Shown here in pieces: positions 39,505 through 52,066 of a stretch of 64,000 nucleotides of DNA. Origin of the DNA: Chlorops oryzae (taxonomy: Eukaryota > Arthropoda > Insecta > Diptera > Chloropidae). The DNA lies in NCBI GenBank assembly GCA_020466095.1, contig CM035806.1:94248340-94312339 (forward strand), read 5' to 3'. The notes beneath the pieces were generated by a model that saw only the letters and a list, made by a program, of their open reading frames with translations, was not told the DNA's origin and searched no databases. The position numbers and the translations under genes are program-made. Each line of letters starts with the position of its first letter. Position 1 is the stretch's first letter.

Positions 39505-40115
39505 AATTACTAGCGAAAACAAAAAAAAAACATCTGGGTCGACCACAATACCGTAGCCGTAACAAAGCAACAAAGACTGATCCATGAGCTCGCAGCAGCA
39601 CATATGCGTAACGATAACACCGATACGTAGGGGTCATGGAAGTGGACACACAAGGGAAAGTTCCTGATTGCCTATAACTTGGTAGAGGCCAGTGCGATCC
39701 TTGTGCTGTCTGCTTCAAGTCGATTCTCACCTCCAAGTGGTGGCCCTGGATAGCCTGTGGTCTATCTAGACCAAAGGTGAAACAACGAGAACGGCGAAAT
39801 GGTAGCGGACTGCTGTAGGTGGTGACGGCCCGTAAATGAGCATGGACAACGATTTCGAGCGTTACTGCCTGTGGGTTGCGAGTCCCAGACCCTCCGCTAA
39901 CACGTAAGGAAACTGAGGAACGTCCCAGAGGATGACAAGAGGCGGTCGACCCAATAGCCGTTGAGCGACCCAATTGAAATTTTTCGCGAATACTATGAGC
40001 TTTCATCTATTTACTGCCGAAACTAGAATGATTAATTAAATTTTGTGAATAAGAGCTAAATCACTCAAAATTCTAATTCACAAATAATACAATTGCTGTC
40101 TACCAGAAATTTATG
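39505..40115. other. GC-richer unassigned segment
   Basis: After an A-run at 39521-39530 comes about 450 bp noticeably richer in G+C than its surroundings ('cctggatagcctgtggtcta', 'aggaacgtcccagaggatga'). It looks like the 3' untranslated region of a LINE but has no recognisable coding. The long minus frame 39317-40006 is a composition artefact and overlaps the previous gene. Confidence 0.35.
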
Positions 40116-40119
40116 AATT

Positions 40120-40740
40120 GAATATTTGTCACTCGAACGGAACGGGTATCTTAAAAAAAACCGTATAATGCGCCATTTAGATGACCTTCTAAACACCTGC
40201 AAGCAACATTCATCTGTGTTGAAGAATCATACGAGAAAGCCATTTTCTCCGCTGTTTATTGCCCCGCTAAGTTTTCGATTCGTACAGAAATGTTTCTTCA
40301 ATTCTCTAATACATTAGGCGACCGATTTCTGGTGGCTGGCGATTTCAACGTAGAACACACCTTGTGGGGATCTCGATTGATAACATCAAGAGGAAGGCAG
40401 CTTCGAATTTGTCTCCTGCGGGTAACCAACCTACAGGTAAGTACCCACTTAATCCGTGCAACACAGCTTAACACAAAATCACTAATCTACTCGTCCATAC
40501 AGCCACTTAGAGTCACTTTAATAAAAGCAGCATCCAATGCAACTTTCACTGCCCAAACTACCCATAAAAATCCGAATAAAACAGGTAAATCCATCCAGAC
40601 TCTCGTTAATCGGAAGAGGAAGCTCCGCACGGAATGACAACGGACTCGTTCTCCATTGTCAAAAAAAAAAAAAAAAACGGCTCAACGATGCCTCACAAAT
40701 ACTTCATAGAGCTATAATAGAAGAAAATGAGCAGTTTTAA
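40120..40740 (+). pseudogene. Jockey-like LINE endonuclease fragment
   Basis: Frames 40126-40317 and 40290-40637 give pieces of an APE-type endonuclease: 'GDRFLVAGDFNVEHTLWGSR' followed by 'TSRGRQL', which are the catalytic Asp/Asn region and its neighbour in Jockey-type LINEs. Frameshifts surround it, and an A-rich stretch at 40661-40677 is internal. No RT follows. Confidence 0.7.
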
Positions 40741-40794
40741 CAATCTTGCGTGATTTAAAATAAACCTTCTCAATAATCTCGTATTTTTTCTAGA

Positions 40795-40965
40795 GACTTT
40801 AACAAAATATCAGGCTACAGAATCAGTATATGTGGATTTAACATGACACTCAAAGTGTATTTTCTGCAACAGCACCAAGAAAAGCTCTGAAGAATTTGAG
40901 TTGTCGTCTGAATCGCACAAACTTTGTGAACCCTCATTCGAAGGGCAACGGAAAATGTTTGCTTT
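40795..40965 (+). pseudogene. relic of the uncharacterised transposase, copy 4
   Basis: Translation gives 'NMTLKVYFLQQHQEKL' and, after a stop, 'ELSSESH'. These align with 'NMSLKVHFLQHHQAEFELQL' and 'PSESDEH' of copy 2. This is only the His-to-Glu segment, heavily mutated. Confidence 0.55.
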
Positions 40966-41144
40966 TTGCTACACTATATTTAGTTAAATATTGGTTTAAA
41001 TCCCGCATAATTACACGATTCTGAAAAAAACTGAGCTTACCCCAGCAAAAAAAGGCCGTTACACCGTTCAATGGTATATTTGTTTGAAGGTAAATGAAGT
41101 TCTGTTTTGTAAATATGGTTTTGCATTAATTTTCAAAATAAAGC

Positions 41145-42130
41145 ACAATGGTTAACTATACCATAACAAATGCATCCTTTTTTATGAATCGATATGTCAG
41201 GACAGCCAAACAATTAAAATGGCAGCATTGTGCAAAAAGCAATGCAATCGAACTGTGTAGTTTCAAAGACGAAGCGATTGTTCATCGAGAAGAAAACATT
41301 GTTCATCATGCAAATTATTGCGTTCGGGTCGGGCTGACACCCCAGAGTACAACTGTAATAGCCGATAGTAGAAGTTGGCTCTAGATTCCAAAATATTCAC
41401 CATTTTCGGCCACCTTTAGCACTATCGAATTTTAAATCGTATCTTTTCAATTATAATGGCTACAGGCAATATTCTCACATTAATTTATTGTAGATACACA
41501 TATAATACAATTGCAGTCTAAAAACACCAATCAAATGCAACATCTAAGGCCATTTTTGGCAAAAATTTCATTTGTCATCACAAAAGTATGCTTTTCAAAA
41601 TTTTACAGAAATCAAACGAAATCAGGAACATTTAATTTTATGATTTTAACATTTGAATATTTCGACTTTAATATAATTTATAGCATACATTTAGGGTAAT
41701 GTTAGTAAAATTCGTAAAATTTCAAAAAAAAGACCAATAGAACGTGCCTTTGATTGAGTAAATTGAATTAATTGAGTTAAATGATACTTGTGTTTCAGTC
41801 TGGCTTAGTTAACAAACTTTAAAAGAGCGTCCAAAGCCTTTTAAATTGAAAAAATATAACTGAAAAATTAACAGTGAAATGTTGGCAAAAAATGTTGAAT
41901 ATTTCGCAAACTCGAGCTTACCTAGACTAGTGCTTGGTACTGTTGTACTCGGAGGACCGAGCCGGACCCGACTGCGCCGGTTTGCACGATGAACAAATTT
42001 TTTTGTCCTAAAAACTAGCACAGTGTAATTGACTAAGATTTTTATTAAATTGAGTACGCCATTAATGTAAAATAAAATCGCTTCTGTACAAAAAATTTTG
42101 TTCTTTAGTAAAATATAACATTTAGTCATG
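41145..42130. repeat. pair of diverged inverted repeats
   Basis: 41145-41400 and the complement of 41935-42130 share 'attgttcatc.tgcaaa', 'cgggtc.ggct' and 'gagtacaac.gta'. They encode related short peptides ('CVRVGLTPQSTTV', 'RSRVRLGPPSTTV'). The 530 bp between them are AT-rich without a gene. This may be the remnant of an inverted-repeat element; no target duplication identified. 42130-42800 is AT-rich with no gene. Confidence 0.45.
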
Positions 42131-42802
42131 AAATAACCGGAAGAATCAGAAAGATACGATAAGTAGTTTTAAAGTTAAGCGGACATGAAAATGACTCCAA
42201 AAACTACAGGATTTGTTTTTTTTGTTTGAATAGAACTAATGTGAGTTACGAGCAAAATATATATAATATATAACATATAACATATAATGAAAAAAAAAAA
42301 CGGACCGCCTTGGCTTACACTTTTAATTTTGTAAGAAAAATGAATGACAATTGCAATAAAAATCTTTAAAAAAATGTATAGTATACTTTTAAACAGTCCT
42401 GTTCATTAAGGTGATTTATAGTAGCAACAATTAACCAGAGATCCTAAAAAACTATTAAATTTTTTTTAGAATCGAAAAAATTGCCTTTAAAACGACGAAA
42501 TTTTTTTACGTTAGTCGATAATACTAATGGCAACTAGTATTTTTTAGACCAGTTTGGAACTAGACCCTTTTGGAACAACTTGTCATCAGGTAAAAAAAAA
42601 ATGTTATCGCGAAGATTCATAGAATTTGACACTTATTCTATAAATAATTTTAAATCGAAATCGCAAGTCATAAATTTTTGGGATTTTTTTGGTTTTAGGT
42701 TCATAGCTCAGTAATCTTCCAAAAATCCCCCAAAATTTTTTTTGGGCTAATGTCTTATAATTGCTCAACCTACCATCTTCCCCAATATAAGCTCAATCAG
42801 AG

Positions 42803-42902
42803 NNNNNNNNNNNNNNNNNNNNNNNNNNNNNNNNNNNNNNNNNNNNNNNNNNNNNNNNNNNNNNNNNNNNNNNNNNNNNNNNNNNNNNNNNNNNNNNNNN
42901 NN
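42803..42902. other. assembly gap (100 N)
   Basis: Fixed-size run of N directly before a LINE C-terminal fragment. Confidence 0.95.
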
Positions 42903-42904
42903 TT

Positions 42905-43207
42905 AGACACGTTGACTTTTTCTATATTGGTCTTCAACGTACAAACTATTCTTTAAATTCTCCACTAAATAGATCTCTTGCAACATTTAACGCCTTTCTA
43001 TCCAATCATTCTATTGATTTTTGTTTGCCTAGATTTAGCTTGAAATGTATTTTAAATGATATTTTTAGATAATTTGTATATTTAAGTTATATTTTGAAGT
43101 TAAGTATATTTAATATTGATTTAATATTGTGTTCTTTTTTCTTTTTTCCTAAAGTCTGTAAGAAGATTTACCTTCATTGACTTCAATAAATAAATAAATA
43201 AATAAAT
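42905..43207 (+). pseudogene. LINE C-terminal end with 3' UTR and AAAT tail
   Basis: From the gap a frame reads 'RTNYSLNSPLNRSLATFNAF' and ends 'RFSLKCILNDIFR' before a stop at 43074-43076. This is typical of the C-terminus of CR1/Jockey-type RT proteins. About 110 bp of untranslated sequence and a (taaa)n tail at 43187-43207 follow. The rest of the element would lie in or beyond the gap. Confidence 0.65.
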
Positions 43208-43551
43208 GTTCTACAAAAAAATTTGTCATTGAATTTTACTAAAAGTCTTTTCAGACGAATTATAAGAAAAATCAATATTTATACTAGATTTACCATATTT
43301 TTTAGTATGGTATATGACCAATATTGCGAAATTTTAATACACTGTAAAAAAAAATTGTAGCCTGCCAGACCAAAAACCATTTGAGGTTTTACTATTCCAC
43401 ATGTGTACTTTCATTTGCAATTGGTTTGGTTTGGTCCCGAGCCGATGACCTGAAAATTGTCGCACTGTGATATTCATTACTCAATCAATTCATAATCCTT
43501 TTATCTAAAATTTCGATTTTTCAAGCAATCGCAATTTTTCTTTTTCAGGTG

Positions 43552-43765
43552 TGTGATTGGATTCCCGGGAATTCATTTCCCCGGGAAATTGAAATAAATA
43601 CTCGGGAATTTAAATATGTTCGAAATTTTTTAATTCGAAAATTTTATCGTATAGGCGCTCTTTTGTTTTTGACAATGTCATTTCTCTCAAAATTTCCATA
43701 CATCCTTCAAAATATTGGAGGAACGAAATTCCCTTTCCCCAAATTTTGGGGAAATCCAATCACAT
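43552..43765. mobile_element. small inverted-repeat element (about 214 bp)
   Basis: Ends 'tgtgattggatt' and complement, followed inward by 'cccgggaattcatttccccg' and 'ccccaaattttggggaaa', which are palindromic themselves. No coding and no clear target duplication. Probably a MITE. Confidence 0.45.
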
Positions 43766-43779
43766 GCCCGAATAAAAAA

Positions 43780-45320
43780 TAATTAATCTATGACAACAAA
43801 TGAACAATTTAATGTAGCATACATTGGAGGCACATGAAAGAAGAATTTCATAATTTTTTTTTTAACAGCTTCTTCCATTATTTAATTTCTTTTTTTGTTC
43901 ATAAGAACTTCCTTTTTGGGTTTGATTGTTTTATTAATAAAAATCATGTAGTGATTTTGAATTAAATTGTTCGTCATAAAAAAAAAATGTTAACCTTAGT
44001 AACCAAACAATGTTCTGATTACCTGATAGAATTATCGTTAGAACTCATGAATTTTCATAACATAGTAGGTACTCCCTATTAATGCAGTCTCATTTTTGTG
44101 GCCAATATCTGGAGAATATTTATATATACACACTCTTTAAAAACCCGGTATTAAAATTTCTGTGGTAAAGAGTTGAAATTCTTATAGGTGGTGTTAATTC
44201 AATGTAATTTTCCAAATAGGCATATTTTCTTCAAAGAATTCTTACGATACAAGGCTTTTTTTTATGGTCTTGAAAATCACAAAAATTGTGCGTATTAAAT
44301 TTAGTAGTCTTTTTAGCATTTTTTTGTGATTTTAATAATTTATATTTGACCGTGTGTTCGAAATCAGTGCATATTTTTGATCCCAACACCCCTTATTTCC
44401 CAAGAAAAAAAAAAAAAACAATTGCAAAAGCGTTTACAATTGCTTTCTTTTGTATGAAAATTCTTGTTAAGTCCCCCCCCTAAAATACGCTTCAATGAAC
44501 AGAGTTCAAGAAATTCTCAGGCTAGAAAATCACTGCTTAAATGAGCAAACCTTCACTTCCTCTCAAGTGCTTACGCCGTTATGATGGCACGTGTCCTAAT
44601 CTCTTCATAAATTAAGTCCAAAGCCTTACAGCACGTGAACGCATGTAATGGTACCAATTTCATAACGGGTTTTTTTTTTTTTTTTGATTCGGGGAGCGAA
44701 CGCAGCCTACTCCAGAATGAATGACTTCAAAGAACATCAAAGAATTCTTTTTGTAGATGCAGCTTTAAGCAGACACTTTGTCAATGCTCTTAATTGCGTT
44801 ATTCAACCGATCTTGGTTGAAGAGGTGGAACAATTAAATTTTATTAAATTTGGAACGTAGGTTTATGTTATATCTGTAATGATATCGACAAATAGCAAAA
44901 GTCGGAAATTCTTTTTTTTTTTTAAAACAGTGAATAATGCGTTTCAAAAAATATTTGTTTTGATTTAATTTTATGAATAGAAACCACTAACCGATATTAA
45001 TGGTTATAGTTTCAAAGAACTCGTCATTGATTGAGGTTTGCGGCATTTGATTCGAAAAATTTATTTTTTCTACTAGGGACATTATTTGGCCAGTTAGGGG
45101 ATGGAACCCAAAATTCAGTTTACAAAAAAAGTAATAATTATAACATATTATTAAAACATACCAAAAACTACTCCAATAGTCTTCATATTAGGCTCGTTTG
45201 AATGGTAATTTTGTAAATTTTTCGAATATGCATACTGAACATGATCGTTCTTGTTCCTACGGCATCTATATTATAGATTGAAGTTCGTGAGGCATTTTTC
45301 TTTAATTTAAGCCTTTTTTT
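43780..45320. other. AT-rich region without recognisable features
   Basis: About 1.5 kb with homopolymer runs and short frames only. I see no gene, repeat ends or RNA. Confidence 0.6.
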
Positions 45321-45605
45321 GTATGGGGACCCCCCTAAGGAGGGGAGATAGGGGGTCAGTATGTTGGTAAAAAATGTTCGGGAGACAAAGTTAATGGGGA
45401 TCGGTCAAACATTTGACTCCTCTAGGGGCACTCTGGGGCTAGTTATGACAGTGGGGGGAAAATTCATAAAAAAAATTACTTTTGTATGGGAGCCCCCTTA
45501 AGGAGTGGAGATAGGGGGAAGGTATGTTTGGATAAATTGTTGGGAATAAAAAAATAATGGTAGTTGGTCTTACATTTGACCCCTCTAGGAGCGACTCTGC
45601 TTACA
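45321..45605 (+). repeat. two tandem imperfect copies of a G-rich unit
   Basis: 45321-45430 and 45480-45600 both run 'tttgtatgggga.ccccc.taagga.gggagataggggg', then 'catttgac.cctctaggggc'. The spacing is about 160 bp. No gene. Confidence 0.65.
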
Positions 45606-45853
45606 GTAACATCAAAAATTTGGAAAAAAATCAAAAATTAAATTTTTCAAATGACTTGATGCGTGACATTTTTTTTATCAAATAACCTTAAAATTAGTAT
45701 TTTATGAAGTCTTTAATAAAAGTTAATTGTACTATAATACAGGAAATTTTTTTGGAGAAAAAAACACTAAAAGTCATCACCCTAATATACATACGAGGCG
45801 TCTACAGTTCGATTTTTTCGAACGCTATGTAACATATTATATATTAAATCTAA

Positions 45854-45936
45854 CACTCGCGAGATCTCTCGGTACCGTACTGAAGCGTGTTGCGATTTGC
45901 AACCTGGAGGGCTCGAGTTCGATTCCTGTCGCGGGC
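45854..45936 (+). repeat. tRNA-like sequence
   Basis: Ends pair ('ctcgcga' with 'tcgcggg'). A stem-loop 'gttgc...gcaac' sits at the anticodon position and 'gagttcgattcc' resembles a B box. An A-run follows at 45937, as in tRNA-derived SINEs. Confidence 0.45.
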
Positions 45937-46828
45937 AAAAAAAAAAAGGTTGGAATTAATTGGGGCGTAGAAAAAGACATTTGTGGTAAAATTTGATCCA
46001 CTTAGGGGGAGAAAGGAGGTTGGCAGTTATAAATATAAGTTTCTATCCGATCGCAGAAAGGTCATGCATACACAAGGGACTTACAAGATTTAAATTTATT
46101 TTTGTATAAATGTTTGGATGAAAGCTCGTTTTTCCTCTAAGTTTTGAAATATTTAAATGTTAAATTATTATCTAGCTGCGTAAGTATTAAAAAATTAAAA
46201 AATAAATAAATAATATAAAAAATAAAAAAAATTACGCTCGCCGCAGCGGGGATTGAACTCGCCTACATCGGATTGTTACTACATGTATAGGATTAGAAAA
46301 TATTTATTTCGAATGCTTGGATTTTTATGGTTACCAGTCTCAAATCCAATTTAATAAAAAGGGAGCTATTTTGTTTGTTTTGTGTTAAATTCCAAACGAA
46401 TTCCAATAATTGGAAAACTGTTTTTCCAAGCCATTTATTTGCGGGCTCAAATTACCTCCAGTGGTTTTGTAAGGGTAAATGTTTGCTGGGAACCCAGTAG
46501 TCAGCGGAGCCACCACAACACTAGCGATTTCACTAGTCACTGGGTGTCGGGGATCGGTCCCTTTCCTATCCAAGACGCTGGCGAATTTAACATTATGATC
46601 TCATTGCCGGGGACAGGTCGTCCTTTTATGCGCCACCTTTAACCAGTCATTTCGCTAGCGAAAAGGGGCAGGAAAATGGCCTAGCACCAGCGACTGAGAA
46701 AAAAGAAAAATTTCATTTTTTGTTTTGACTTTTTTTAAATTTATTTATTTTATTAATTATAATATTTTTTTGTCTAGTTATTTTTTTAATTTTAAATCTT
46801 TTTAATCTTACCTTCTCTTAAAATTTTC

Positions 46829-46899
46829 TCGCCTCCTCCGAGCCTCGAACCGCTGACCACCAGATCGCTGGGCAAACACCTTAACCATGACGCTAAACG
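46829..46899 (-). repeat. tRNA-like sequence
   Basis: On the minus strand 'tagcgtcatggttaaggtg' resembles an A box and 'ggttcgaggctc' a B box, at tRNA spacing. Stems are imperfect. A similar half with 'gagttcaatcccc' lies at 46234-46290. Confidence 0.4.
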
Positions 46900-47141
46900 A
46901 ACTAATTTAATATGTTGGTCAAAATGCTCACTTGAGTTTAGCGTTGCTCAGATTTTGGGAAACGTATTTAACGAATTTTTTCAATCCAAAAATTGTTTAC
47001 TTGAAAATGAACCATTTAAAAAAAAAATAAATAAAACCTTAAAAATTTAGGGGAAAATGTTTGTCTTCCAAAATAACTGAACTATGAACAAAAAAAAAGC
47101 TCTAATTTATAAAAGAAGTAAAAAATTTAGGAAAAATTCTC

Positions 47142-47214
47142 GACGCCCGCAGGGATTGAACCCCGAACCTCCCGGCTGTCGAGTCACAGCTTGAACCACT
47201 GAGCTATCGAACGC
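47142..47214 (-). repeat. tRNA-like sequence
   Basis: The minus strand reads 'gcgttcgatagctcagtggt' (A box) and 'ggggttcaatccctg' (B box) with a 'ctgt...acag' stem between. The acceptor ends do not pair fully. Best seen as a pseudo-tRNA or SINE head. Confidence 0.5.
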
Positions 47215-48039
47215 TTGATGGAAAAATGATCAGAATGCGAGGTAAAAGCAGACAACAACAAAAACAATCATACGCAGCGAATAGGGAAATGTGAGCTGAG
47301 GCCTATCTACTCTTTCAGGTTCATGTGGTAGGTGAAGTGGCTAGTCATCAAGGACTGGCACTTTGGCATGTCACAAATATCGGGGGCGACCTACTGACTA
47401 CTGGGTGATGACACTTAAAAAAATTATGTTGCTTGTTCTAATAGGGGTTTTGTTTTTTTTCGATACGCAATGAATGAAATGAAAGACTTAAAAAATCATG
47501 AGGGCTATTAACACCAGCGTTTAAACACACGTTTTAACATTGCAACGCTTGAATTCCTTTACGTGAAGCATTCGAATCAAATTTTATTATTATTGTTCTT
47601 CTTGGAACCAAACTAATAACGTATGTACTGTGAAAAGCTTGAAAAACTTTAAATAATCAAGTAAACTCAATAAAAGGGAGTAGGGCAATTCCACACAAAA
47701 AACGGTCCTAAAGTTGACACTAAAGGCCTGCATCGATCCATCCATATACATGTATTTCGTTTTCTTGCTTTTACTGGTATCTACTTGTAACAGTTTCTCT
47801 CTCTCTCTTTCGATATAGTGAGTATGGAATGTTTCTCTTTCAGATATCGATATAACAGTTATAAATGAGCGAAATTACCAAGTACCAAAAATATCAATTT
47901 GAGAAGATGATCTGGAAACAGATATATCGGTAACACTTTTATCTTTACTTAGAACAACTGGAATGTCGCTATGCTGGCTTCTGCGCACGGCTCAAACGCT
48001 CGTAAAACCTATGCAAGGCGCAGACTCACGAGAAACTTA
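47215..48039. other. region without recognisable genes
   Basis: Contains short frames only and a CT-rich microsatellite at about 47795-47810. 'ctgactactgggt' at 47394-47406 is the inverse of 'acccagtagtcag' at 46493, a weak inverted pair about 900 bp apart. Confidence 0.5.
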
Positions 48040-48369
48040 GTCCTGTTCCATACTAGGCGACTGTCGCCGGAGACACACTTAGTTCGTTGGCGAGGGACCG
48101 TCGGGGTCGATAGAGGAGGTTGTGTCGCCTGTGTTTGGCAATTCGCTTTGTTCTTTTCACTCTCAATTCAAGATGGAGTGCTGCCATATTTGAGGAAAAT
48201 TCGTTTTTTATGATAGAAATATATTCCGATATTCTACAAGCAATTCTACATACAAGCGACATTTTTTAGTGTCGCCGAGACTATTTCTATCGTGTGGACG
48301 AGAAAGAGACAACAAAAGAAAATTCCAAGGCGAGTCTTCGGCGACAGTCGCCTAGTATGGAACAGGGAC
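48040..48369. mobile_element. 330-bp MITE with 30-bp TIRs
   Basis: Ends 'gtcctgttccatactaggcg' with 'actgtcgccg', matched by the complement at 48338-48369. The interior repeats 'gtcgcc' motifs. The right half is contained in the tandem duplication, so duplicate copy B (52067 on) has only the right TIR. Confidence 0.65.
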
Positions 48370-50290
48370 TTCCCAGCGGACATCCCCGATGATTTCTTAG
48401 TGACTTCGGAGCCGGAATGCATGCTATTACCGGTGACACTTTGTATGATATTTACACAGGAGCTGACAGGGACTTCAGCGGTGACATTATCACCGGAAGA
48501 TTAGAAGATGTCACTGGTCATGCTAGGGGATGCGATGGCGAAAAAATCATTTGAGAGCAGCACATTGCTCTTTTCTCTCTAAATGTAAATTTATAGAAAC
48601 CAGTTTGATAACTCTCTCTTCAATCTTTGAATGTTTCGAAAATTTTACAAAATCTATTTTTAACAATTTTTGTTCGCCTCTGCCAGGGATCGAACCCGCG
48701 GTCTTCGGATTGTGAGTCGAGCACTCATCATCTACGCCACTTCATGATATCACTGAACTGACGCTAAAACCTTATTTAAATTTCAGTAGCCAATGAGATT
48801 CAAGCACATGAACAGCATCCCTCCACGATGACATGTCCTCCAAGATGTCATGCATGACAATGTCACCTATATGTCATTAGTCCCCTTAATGTTTTTAAAA
48901 TCGCCAATATCGCGCCTACTTTAAACACCTTGCTAACAGGGGCGTTCATGCAAAAGTGGAAACTTTTCGAGTGCAAAAAATGCGCATTCGAATTTCCACA
49001 GCTGCTTCATACCACTTTTGAGTAAGAAAATTCTAATTTTCTTGCCCTCATTATTTGATTTGAGCTCATAGCAGGCCTTCGAAGTTGCCCTATGCAAATT
49101 ATGAACTTGTGCTGTTGTACACAATTATTTCATACCCGGGTGTTTAGAATAGAATCAGGGACGTGGACCGGGTGGAAAACTTGCCCGGTTTCGTTCGGCG
49201 GTTCGAACCGTGTTTGAACTTTTGGATTAGTTCATCAAACCGAGTTTTCTACTTCTTTGAACCGGGGTTTCGATTCAGTTCATTGGTTCTGTAATTGCTC
49301 ACACTAAAAATATTTGGTAGCACGTGTTCCCACTTCAATCGCAATTTGTTACCATTTAATACCTATACTGAGATATGCAGTATGTAAAACGCCCATAAGA
49401 AATACGTTCAAAAAAAAAAAAATTGAAAAGTACTTCGAAGAAAATACTTTACTTTCGCTTATACCCAGCAAGAATCGTCACAGTTATATATAAGGGTATT
49501 TCCATAGTAACGGGTGTGACAGATTTAGGCGAATTCTTTAAATTTCTCTAAAACCATCAACCCCTCGATAACAGTGTTGCATATTTTTGAAGCGTCCATT
49601 TTTAAAGTATTTCTACCATTTCAAAGAATCCGGTAAAAATTACTTTTAATGCCTTAAAAACCTTCAAAAGGAGGTAACGGGTGTGACGTTAGAAAATGGG
49701 GTTTGTATGTTATTTGTGTTCATTAATCGATTCTGTAAAATTTTCCAGGAAACATACAAAAAGAATGTTTAACCAACAGTTCTAAGGAGTATTCTGACTA
49801 TGAATAGGTATTTACTTATAATGTATCGGTATTCGTATGTGTTTTATATACCAATTTACAAAAGTAACGGGTGTGACAGAAAAAAGTAACGGGTGTGACA
49901 ATATAAACTGAAACAAGAGTTATATGAGGAAGACGAGTTTTTTTTAAATATATTTCATTGTAACTATTATAAAAAATATCAACGTAGTATTTTCGTAAAA
50001 ACAGCTTCATTCGTTTTCCGTTAAATAACTTGCTTTTAAAAGTTTTTGGTTTCTTATCACACAATTTTGGTTTCCTGTTACTGAATAGACTTTTTTTGAT
50101 AATAAGGTGTTGAGAATAAGGTTTTGTGTGTGGTGATCAGTGTGAGTCGTCAGCATACAGTATTAATTAAGACATTTATTATATTATACTAATTAATACA
50201 TAAATAATAAACTTCTATATTAATATTTTTATATAATTTAATTTTATTATTTATTTTTTTATTTATTTTTTATTTATTTATTTATTTATT
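48283..50290 (+). repeat. tandem duplication, unit A
   Basis: Nearly identical to 52067-54840 at a constant offset of 3,784 bp until an insertion in B. Differences are single bases and short indels (for example 'gagac' against 'aagac'). The unit contains a MITE half, a tRNA-like sequence at 48675-48744, no gene, and four copies of a taacgggtgtgaca motif. Short frames inside are preserved in both copies only because the DNA is near-identical. Confidence 0.9.
48675..48744 (-). repeat. tRNA-like sequence in duplication unit A
   Basis: The minus strand reads 'gtggcgtagatgatgagtgc' (A-box-like), an anticodon-like region 'gactcacaatc', and 'gggttcgatccctgg' (good B box). A duplicate lies at 52459-52528. 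Acceptor pairing is poor. Confidence 0.5.
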
Positions 50291-51094
50291 TATTATTTAT
50301 TATTTATTATTTATTATTTATTATTTATTATTTATTATTATTATTTATTATTATTATTTATTATTTATTATTTATTATTTATTATTTATTATTTATTATT
50401 ATTTATTTTATTATTTATTATTTATTATTTATTATTTATTATTTATTATTTATTATTTATTATTTATTATTTATTATTTATTATTTATTATTTATTATTT
50501 ATTATTTATTATTTATTATTTATTATTTATTATTTATTATTTATTATTTATTATTTATTATTTATTATTTATTATTATTATTTATTATTTATTATTTATT
50601 ATTTATTATTTATTATTTATTATTTATTATTTATTATTTATTATTTATTATTTATTATTTATTATTTATTATTTATTATTTATTATTTATTATTTATTAT
50701 TTATTATTTATTATTTATTATTTATTATTTATTATTTATTATTTATTATTTATTATTTATTATTTATTATTTATTATTTATTATTTATTATTTATTATTT
50801 ATTATTTATTATTTATTATTTATTATTTATTATTTATTATTTTTATTATTTATTATATTATTATTTATTATTTATTATTTATTATTTATTATTTATTATT
50901 TATTATTTATTATTTATTATTTATTATTTATTATTTATTATTTATTATTTATTATTTATTATTTATTATTTATTATTTATTATTTATTATTTATTATTTA
51001 TTATTTATTATTTATTATTTATTATTTATTATTTATTATTTATTATTTATTATTATTTATTATTTATTATTTTATTATTTATTATTTATTATTT
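50230..51094 (+). repeat. TTATTAT microsatellite, about 865 bp
   Basis: An almost pure run of the 7-bp unit TTATTAT with occasional one-base indels, starting after 'taattttattatt'. It ends exactly where the Gypsy LTR begins at 51095. Confidence 0.95.
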
Positions 51095-52066
51095 TGTAAG
51101 AAACAGAGTTAAGTGTACATCCTGCCTAATAATAGATTGTAAGCAACTGAACCTAGTGTACCTACTGCCTAACAATAGATATAGTTATCGATAGATATAA
51201 GTAATCGATTTACATGAGTAGCTATTTAAGAAACTGTAAAAAGTGCGTGCCTTTTTAAAACGCAACTGAAAAATAGAAGCGTCACTTCTGAATACACACA
51301 CACAGAGACACGTTCGTTCAGTTTTTCGGATTCATTCGAAAGCGGTACGACGTTGCGAGAAGATTGAATAAAAAATAACTTCTGTTTGATATTTTGTAAA
51401 TCCGGTCTTTCTTTGTAATTCTACATCAGAAGTGGGATACTTCTGCAACCTAAATTCGTTTAAAGTCATAATCAAACAAAATAAAAGTAATGTCGCAAGA
51501 AAATAATATAAATGACTCGTTTAGCATTCAGCGTATGAATGTGCTAAAGTACAGCATAGTGGAGTGAAAAATCGTGAGGTTAAAACTACTGCTGCCGGTG
51601 ACGCCATAACACAACGCTTCTTTAGAAGTAAATTTTTGTTGATTTTGAGGATATGTCTGCCTTCGCCAACTTTAATGCTGATGCTAACCCTGATGTAAAC
51701 CTAGATGTTGATCCTGATGCTGTGTCTGATGTTTTGCTGGTGCTGTGCCTGATGTTGACACTGATGATAAATGTAATCAGAACTTATGCCCTAAAGTTGA
51801 GGAAATGGATGCACAGATACAACTGCTGCGTAAGAAAAAAGAATTGCTTCTGCTCCAGCGAGAAATTCAGGAGCTTAGTATCCAACAGCCAACTGTTCGC
51901 CCAGTGGACTTTGTGCAATTAGATATGAACCCAAATTCATGGTGATGACCACTATGATGTAAAGAAGTGGCTTGATGATCTGGAGGATTCGTTTCTGATG
52001 CTTCAATATGATGAGCGTGCAAAGTTCACGCCTGCCGCCGCCTTTTAGATGGGACTGCAAAAGAGA
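51095..52066 (+). mobile_element. 5' end of a Ty3/Gypsy element (LTR, leader, partial gag)
   Basis: The LTR is 51095-51425 (TGTAAG...CTACA) with a 'gctatttaag' TATA-like box and 'gattgaataaaaaat' poly(A) signal. The leader starts 'tcagaagtgggata'. Gag fragments: 51745-51945 ('LRKKKELLLLQREIQELSIQ') and, in another frame, 'YDVKKWLDDLEDSFLMLQYD' near 51950-52020, a Gypsy gag core. The element stops abruptly at 52066, where duplication unit B begins. Confidence 0.75.

Noticed and set aside
39317..40006. 229-residue minus-strand frame
   Set aside because: Overlaps the well-supported transposase-like exon on the other strand and a GC-richer non-coding segment; sequence looks like a composition effect.
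48292..48504. 70-residue frame repeated at 52049-52288
   Set aside because: Appears conserved only because the DNA is a recent duplication; it begins in a MITE end and has no homologue I recognise.
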